Shown here piece after piece: positions 59,745 to 64,000 of a DNA stretch of 64,000 nt (positions are counted from its first letter, which is position 1; each line of letters starts with the position of its first letter). Source of the DNA: Microvirga sp. GTDB taxonomy: Bacteria > Pseudomonadota > Alphaproteobacteria > Rhizobiales > Beijerinckiaceae. The stretch lies in NCBI RefSeq assembly GCF_014699075.1, contig NZ_JACXAB010000001.1, forward strand, positions 124,001 through 188,000, in the 5' to 3' direction. The translations under genes were made by a program, and so were the position numbers. The notes beneath the pieces are model-generated. The model was not told where the DNA came from, did no database searches, and was given only the letters and a program-made list of their open reading frames with translations.

Positions 59745-61589
59745 GTGATCCGTACCCTTCTGCCGAGCCTCCTGGCTGCCTGTCTTGCCCTCAGCCCCCT
59801 CGCAGCCCAGGAAGCGCGATGGCGGCACGGATCGGTCCTGCTCGACGAGCCGAAATACCCGGCAGGCTTCAAGCATTTCGACTATGTGAACCCGGATGCT
59901 CCCAAGGGCGGGCTGGTGCGCCTCGGCGCCCAAGGCACCTTCGACAGCTTCAACATTGTGGTGGCCGGCGTGAAGGGCTCGCCCGAACAGGGGATCGGGC
60001 TCGTCTACGAGGCCTTGACCACATCCGCCCTCGACCAGCCCAACTCGTCCTATGGTCTCCTGGCCGAGGCTTTTTCGTACCCGGAAGACTATTCCTCCGT
60101 CACCTTCCGCCTGCGTCCCGAAGCGCGCTGGCACGACGGGAAGCCGGTGACGGCGGACGACGTGATCTTCTCCTTCGAGGCACTGAAGACCAATAGCCCC
60201 ACTTACGCCTTCTACTATGCCAACGTGACCAAGGCCGAGAAGCTGGGCGAACGGGAGGTGAAATTCACCTTCGACGAGAAGGGCAACCGCGAGCTGCCGC
60301 AGATCATGGGACAGCTCATCGTCCTGCCCAAGCACTGGTGGGAAGGGACCACGCCGGACGGGCGCAAGCGCGACATCACGCAGACGACCCTGGAGCCGCC
60401 GCTGGGCTCAGGCCCCTACCGTCTCAAGAGCTTCGAGGCTGGCCGCACCGCTGCTTACGAGCGCGTGAAGGATCATTGGGGTGCCAATCTCAACGTGTAT
60501 GTCGGCCAGAACAATTTCGACGAGATCCGTTTCGAGTATTACCGCGACGCGACGGTGCTGCTCGAAGCCTTCAAGGGCGACCGCATCGATTTCCGTTCCG
60601 AGAACAGCGCCCGCAACTGGGCCGTCGGTTATGACTTCCCGGCGCGCCAGGAAGGCCGCGTGATCCGTGAGGAATTCCCGATCCGCGCGAGCGGCAGGAT
60701 GCAGGCCTTCGTGCTCAATCTCAGGCGCGACCAGTTCAAGGATCAGCGCGTCCGCCGGGCCTTCAACCTCGCCTTCCCGTTCGAGGAGTTGAACAAGACG
60801 ATCTTCTACGGGCTCTATGAGCGGCCCTCGAGCTACTTCTACGGATTGGATCTCGCATCATCGGGTCTGCCAGAGGGCAAGGAGCTGGAGATCCTGGAGA
60901 GCGTGCGCGACAAGGTGCCTCCGTCGGTCTTCACCACACCTTACAAAAACCCGGTCAACGACTCGCCAGAGGCCATTCGCAACAACCTGCGCGAGGCCGA
61001 CCGCCTGCTGAAGGAAGCAGGCTGGGAGGTGAAGGGCGGCCACCGCGTCAACGCCAAGGGCGAGGTCTTCAGCGTCGAGCTTCTCGGCAGCAGCCCCAAC
61101 GACGAGCGCATCTTTCTGCCCTATGCGGATGTTCTCAAGCGGCTCGGCATCGCCGCCAGCGTGCGCACCGTGGACGACGTTCAGGAGACCAACCGCACCC
61201 GTGCTTTCGACTTCGACATCACCACGGGCCTCTGGCCTCAGTCGTCCTCGCCCGGCAATGAGCAGCGTGAGTTCTGGGGCTCGCAGGCAGCAAGCCGCGA
61301 AGGCTCGCAAAACCTCGCCGGCATTGCGGATCCTGCGGTCGACGCGCTCATCGATCGCGTGATCTTCGCCAAGGACCGCGACGAACTGGTCGCCGCCACA
61401 AAGGCGCTCGACCGCGTGCTGCTGGCGCACGATTATGTCGTTCCACAATGGACGTCGCTCAAGCAGCGCACCGCCCGCTGGGACCGCTACAGCCATCCCG
61501 AAAATATGCCGCGTTATGGTGGTGCCGCCTTCCCGACCGTCTGGTGGTACGATGAGGCCAAGGCTGCCAAGACGGGAGCGCCGCGATGA
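59745..61589 (+). CDS. Peptide ABC transporter substrate-binding protein, YejA-like (first copy)
   Basis: The 614-aa periplasmic binding protein has a Sec signal peptide (LLPSLLAACLALSPLAAQ) and SBP family 5 sequence. The FKHFDYVNPDAPKGG opening and VGQNNFDEIRFEYYRD are typical of YejA. Members feed YejBEF, which imports microcin C-like peptides and contributes to peptide resistance in Brucella. It starts with GTG after an AGGAG site and overlaps the next binding-protein gene by 4 bp. Confidence 0.92.
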   Translation: MIRTLLPSLLAACLALSPLAAQEARWRHGSVLLDEPKYPAGFKHFDYVNPDAPKGGLVRLGAQGTFDSFNIVVAGVKGSPEQGIGLVYEALTTSALDQPNSSYGLLAEAFSYPEDYSSVTFRLRPEARWHDGKPVTADDVIFSFEALKTNSPTYAFYYANVTKAEKLGEREVKFTFDEKGNRELPQIMGQLIVLPKHWWEGTTPDGRKRDITQTTLEPPLGSGPYRLKSFEAGRTAAYERVKDHWGANLNVYVGQNNFDEIRFEYYRDATVLLEAFKGDRIDFRSENSARNWAVGYDFPARQEGRVIREEFPIRASGRMQAFVLNLRRDQFKDQRVRRAFNLAFPFEELNKTIFYGLYERPSSYFYGLDLASSGLPEGKELEILESVRDKVPPSVFTTPYKNPVNDSPEAIRNNLREADRLLKEAGWEVKGGHRVNAKGEVFSVELLGSSPNDERIFLPYADVLKRLGIAASVRTVDDVQETNRTRAFDFDITTGLWPQSSSPGNEQREFWGSQAASREGSQNLAGIADPAVDALIDRVIFAKDRDELVAATKALDRVLLAHDYVVPQWTSLKQRTARWDRYSHPENMPRYGGAAFPTVWWYDEAKAAKTGAPR

Positions 61590-63451
61590 GAGAGTTCAGC
61601 CGCCGTCACATTCTTCGAACAGGGGCAGCGACTGCTGCGCTCTCAGTCCTTCCGCGCACTGGTTGGACGCAGGAAGGCAACGGCTCTGAGACCCATGGTC
61701 TCTCCAGCTTCGGCGAGCTCAAGTACCCGCCCGACTTTAAGCATTTCGATTACGTGAACCCGGCGGCTCCGAAAGGCGGCACGCTGGCGATCCAGATCAA
61801 GCAGACGCTGGGCAACCAGAACTTCGATACGTTCAACACGCTCAATGTCTTCGTGCTGAAAGGCGACGGCGCAGCGGGCATGGCCGGCACCTTCGACACC
61901 CTGATGGCCGGCTCCGGCGACGAGCCCGATGCGCTGTATGGCCTCGTGGCGAAGAGCGTGCGCATCTCCGACGACAAGCTCACCTATCGCTTCACCTTGC
62001 GGCCCGAGGCGCGCTTCCATGACGGCTCGAAGCTGACTGCGAAGGATGCGGCCTTCTCGTTGAACATCCTCAAAACCAAAGGCCACCCGGTCTTCAGTCA
62101 GCTCCTGCTGCAACTGGCCTCGGCGGAAGCGGAATCGGACGAGGTCCTGCGCGTCCAGTTCACGCCGCAGCGCAGCCGCGACCTGCATCTCGTCGTCGCC
62201 GGACTGCCGATTCTCTCCGAGCGCTACTGGCAGGGCAAGGATTTCGAGGCTGCCACGCTCGAAGCCCCGCTCGGCTCGGGTCCGTACAAGGTGGGACGCT
62301 TCGAGGTCGGGCGCTTCATCGAGTTCGATCGGGTGCCCGATTACTGGGCCAAGGATCTGCCCGTGAATGTGGGGCAGAACAATTTCGACCGCGTCCGCTA
62401 CGATTATTTCCGCGACCGCACGGTGGCGTTCGAGGCGTTCAAGAACGGCACGCTCAACTTCCACGAGGAGTCGACATCGCGAACCTGGGCAACGGGCTAC
62501 GACTTCCCGGCGGCGCGCGAGGGACGCGTCAAGAAGGAGGAGCTTCCCAACACCCTGCCGGCGCCGATCCAGGGCTGGTACTTCAACACGCGCCGCGAGA
62601 TGTTCAAGGACCCGCGCATCCGCGAGGCGATCGGGTTGGCGTTCGATTTCGAATGGACCAACACGAACATCATGTTCGGCTCGTATCGCCGCACAACATC
62701 GTTCTTTGAGAACTCGGACATGAAGGCTGTGGGCCGTCCGTCGAGCGAGGAACTGGCGCTGCTGGAGCCGTTCCGGGACAAGCTGCCGGCCTCCGTCTTC
62801 GACGAGCCCGTTGTGCCGCCCGTCTCCGACGGGTCGGGCCAAGACCGGCAGCTGCTGCGCCGGGCAGACGAGCTTCTGCGACAGGCCGGGTGCAAGCGCG
62901 ACGGCGGCGTTCTCAAACTACCGAACGGACAGCCCTTCGTGATCGAGTTCCTCGATGCCGCGACTTTCCTTCAGCCGCATACTCAGCCGTTCCAGAACAA
63001 CCTGAAGCGGCTCGGCATCGATGCCCGCTCGCGCATCGTGGATGCGGCACAATATCAGCAGCGGCTGAACGAATACGATTTCGACATCACGAGCCGGGCC
63101 CTCGTCGGCGTCACAACGCCCGGCGACAGCCTGCGAACCGTCTACGGCTCACAGGCCGCCCGCACCCCGGGAGCGCAGAACCTGGCCGGGATCGAGCACC
63201 CGGCCGTCGACGCCCTGATCGAGACTATCGGCAGGGCCAAGTCGCGCCAGGAGCTGAACATCGCCTGCCGCGCCCTGGACCGGGTTCTCCGTTCGGGCCA
63301 TTATTGGATCCCCATGTGGTTCAAGGCCAGCGACTGGTATGCCTATTGGGACCAGTTCTCGCGTCCGGAGACCAAGCCGCGCTTCGCCTCGGGCGCGCCG
63401 GGAACCTGGTGGTACGATGCCGAGAAGGCGAAGCGGATCGGGCGAGGATAA
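61586..63451 (+). CDS. Peptide ABC transporter substrate-binding protein, YejA-like (second copy)
   Basis: The 621-aa protein is a paralogue of its upstream neighbour. It shares FKHFDYVNPAAPKGG, LGSGPYKVGRFE and VGQNNFDRVRYDYFRD, but has diverged widely. Its signal peptide carries a twin-arginine motif (FSRRHILRTGAATAAL), so it is probably exported folded by Tat, unlike the Sec-exported first copy. Two receptors for one transporter would widen the ligand range; that is inference. Confidence 0.92.
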   Translation: MREFSRRHILRTGAATAALSVLPRTGWTQEGNGSETHGLSSFGELKYPPDFKHFDYVNPAAPKGGTLAIQIKQTLGNQNFDTFNTLNVFVLKGDGAAGMAGTFDTLMAGSGDEPDALYGLVAKSVRISDDKLTYRFTLRPEARFHDGSKLTAKDAAFSLNILKTKGHPVFSQLLLQLASAEAESDEVLRVQFTPQRSRDLHLVVAGLPILSERYWQGKDFEAATLEAPLGSGPYKVGRFEVGRFIEFDRVPDYWAKDLPVNVGQNNFDRVRYDYFRDRTVAFEAFKNGTLNFHEESTSRTWATGYDFPAAREGRVKKEELPNTLPAPIQGWYFNTRREMFKDPRIREAIGLAFDFEWTNTNIMFGSYRRTTSFFENSDMKAVGRPSSEELALLEPFRDKLPASVFDEPVVPPVSDGSGQDRQLLRRADELLRQAGCKRDGGVLKLPNGQPFVIEFLDAATFLQPHTQPFQNNLKRLGIDARSRIVDAAQYQQRLNEYDFDITSRALVGVTTPGDSLRTVYGSQAARTPGAQNLAGIEHPAVDALIETIGRAKSRQELNIACRALDRVLRSGHYWIPMWFKASDWYAYWDQFSRPETKPRFASGAPGTWWYDAEKAKRIGRG

Positions 63452-63490
63452 GGCTTGGATAGAGTTGTGACGACGCACAATGAGCCGGAC

Positions 63491-63859
63491 ATGCCCCGCC
63501 TGCTTCTTCGCCTCGAGGGCATGGCTCTCTTCATCCTGGCCACATGGGCCTTCGCCCATACCGGCACCTCCTGGTGGCTCTATGCGGTTCTCTTCCTGAC
63601 GCCCGACCTGAGCTTTGCAGGCTACTTGGCCGGTCCCCGGCTCGGCGCCGTGGCCTATAATGCCCTGCACTCCACCCTCGGGCCTGCGCTCTTTGCAGGG
63701 CTTGGTCTTTTCCTCGATCACTCTATGCTGCTCGGGGTCGCTGCCATCTGGGCGGCGCATATCGGGTTCGACCGCATGTTGGGATATGGCTTGAAATATT
63801 CGTCCAGCTTCAACGACACCCATCTCGGCCGTATCGGCCGGCAAGCAGCAGGCGCTTGA
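63491..63859 (+). CDS. DUF4260 membrane protein
   Basis: The 122-aa protein has about four hydrophobic segments and the DUF4260 pattern (FLTPDLSFAGYLAGPRLGA, then GFDRMLGYGLKY). Function is unknown. It is inserted between the binding proteins and the permease gene, and its stop shares a base with the permease ATG. An upstream GTG at 63467 or TTG at 63455 could extend it. Confidence 0.82.
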   Translation: MPRLLLRLEGMALFILATWAFAHTGTSWWLYAVLFLTPDLSFAGYLAGPRLGAVAYNALHSTLGPALFAGLGLFLDHSMLLGVAAIWAAHIGFDRMLGYGLKYSSSFNDTHLGRIGRQAAGA

Positions 63860-64000
63860 TGCTGGCCTATATTGCGCGTCGCGTTCTCCTCATGATCCCC
63901 ACTATCCTGGGGATCATGCTCATCTCCTTCGTGCTCGTGCAGTTCGCGCCCGGCGGGCCCGTCGAGCGCATCATCGCCCAGCTCCAGGGCCAGGATTCAG
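63859..64000 (+). CDS. ABC transporter permease, YejB-like (partial, cut by window end)
   Basis: Only 47 residues are present: a cytoplasmic start (MLAYIARRVLLMIPT), the first membrane helix, and the periplasmic FAPGGPVERIIAQ motif. That motif is typical of DppB/OppB/YejB permeases. Context with two YejA-like proteins favours YejB. The gene continues beyond position 64000. Confidence 0.85.
   Translation, partial: MLAYIARRVLLMIPTILGIMLISFVLVQFAPGGPVERIIAQLQGQDS

Overview
The window is high-GC chromosomal DNA from an alphaproteobacterium of the order Hyphomicrobiales (Rhizobiales), most plausibly Methylobacteriaceae and Microvirga-like. That placement is inferred from gene content: a CtrA/ChpT/SciP cell-cycle set, a ffs-dnaX-ybaB-recR block, rpmH-rnpA-yidC, EipA (DUF1134), a UPF0104 protein, PraR-type and LuxR/LuxI quorum-sensing genes, and Rhizobiales-style palindromic repeats. 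No phage, plasmid or CRISPR hallmarks were seen.

Layout. 0.2-6.1 kb: a TerC membrane protein, a diguanylate cyclase, a Rid-family protein, and a divergent Lrp regulator next to an arginase-ornithine cyclodeaminase operon. 6.1-8.7 kb: a small islet between a 13-bp copy of the tRNA-Met 3' end and tRNA-Met itself; it holds an orphan peptide-binding protein and a MITE-like element. 8.9-16.4 kb: mnmA and a PmtA-like methyltransferase, then a cell-cycle/flagellar cluster (sciP, an orphan FlbD-type HTH, fliJ, ctrA, chpT) with candidate CtrA boxes. 16.5-21.7 kb: cysQ, eipA, a coiled-coil membrane protein, D-amino-acid transaminase, a secreted transglutaminase-like protein and a SWIB protein.

21.8-30.3 kb is a stress and signalling region. 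Two stand-alone receivers flank UV endonuclease uvsE. Beyond them lie a four-gene envelope-stress operon, a quorum-sensing locus (PraR-like XRE, luxR, luxI, a small overlapping gene), a ferritin-like YciF protein, and DUF2892, GlsB and 55-aa small proteins. Six matches to the general-stress sigma factor EcfG promoter pattern (GGAAC, 16-17 nt, CGTT/GTT) lie upstream of these genes. A seventh precedes a second YciF copy at 42 kb, so much of the region looks like one stress regulon.

30.3-50.6 kb: tRNA-Arg, a VTT/flavoprotein/histidine-kinase operon, rpmH-rnpA-yidC, CYTH-CHAD, engB, argB, a HAD nucleotidase, rmuC, def-fmt-GNAT-truA, dapD-dapE and a HisKA_2 kinase. 50.7-58.6 kb: recR, ybaB, dnaX, the SRP RNA, a HIT protein, nudC, a repeat-rich 1-kb gap containing an unexplained RNA-like structured block, then kdsB-pheA-GNAT. 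58.9-64 kb: a membrane-anchored cytochrome c, then the start of a Yej-type peptide ABC transporter locus with two tandem binding proteins and a permease cut by the window edge.

All assignments come from reading translated sequence and motifs; no database search was run.
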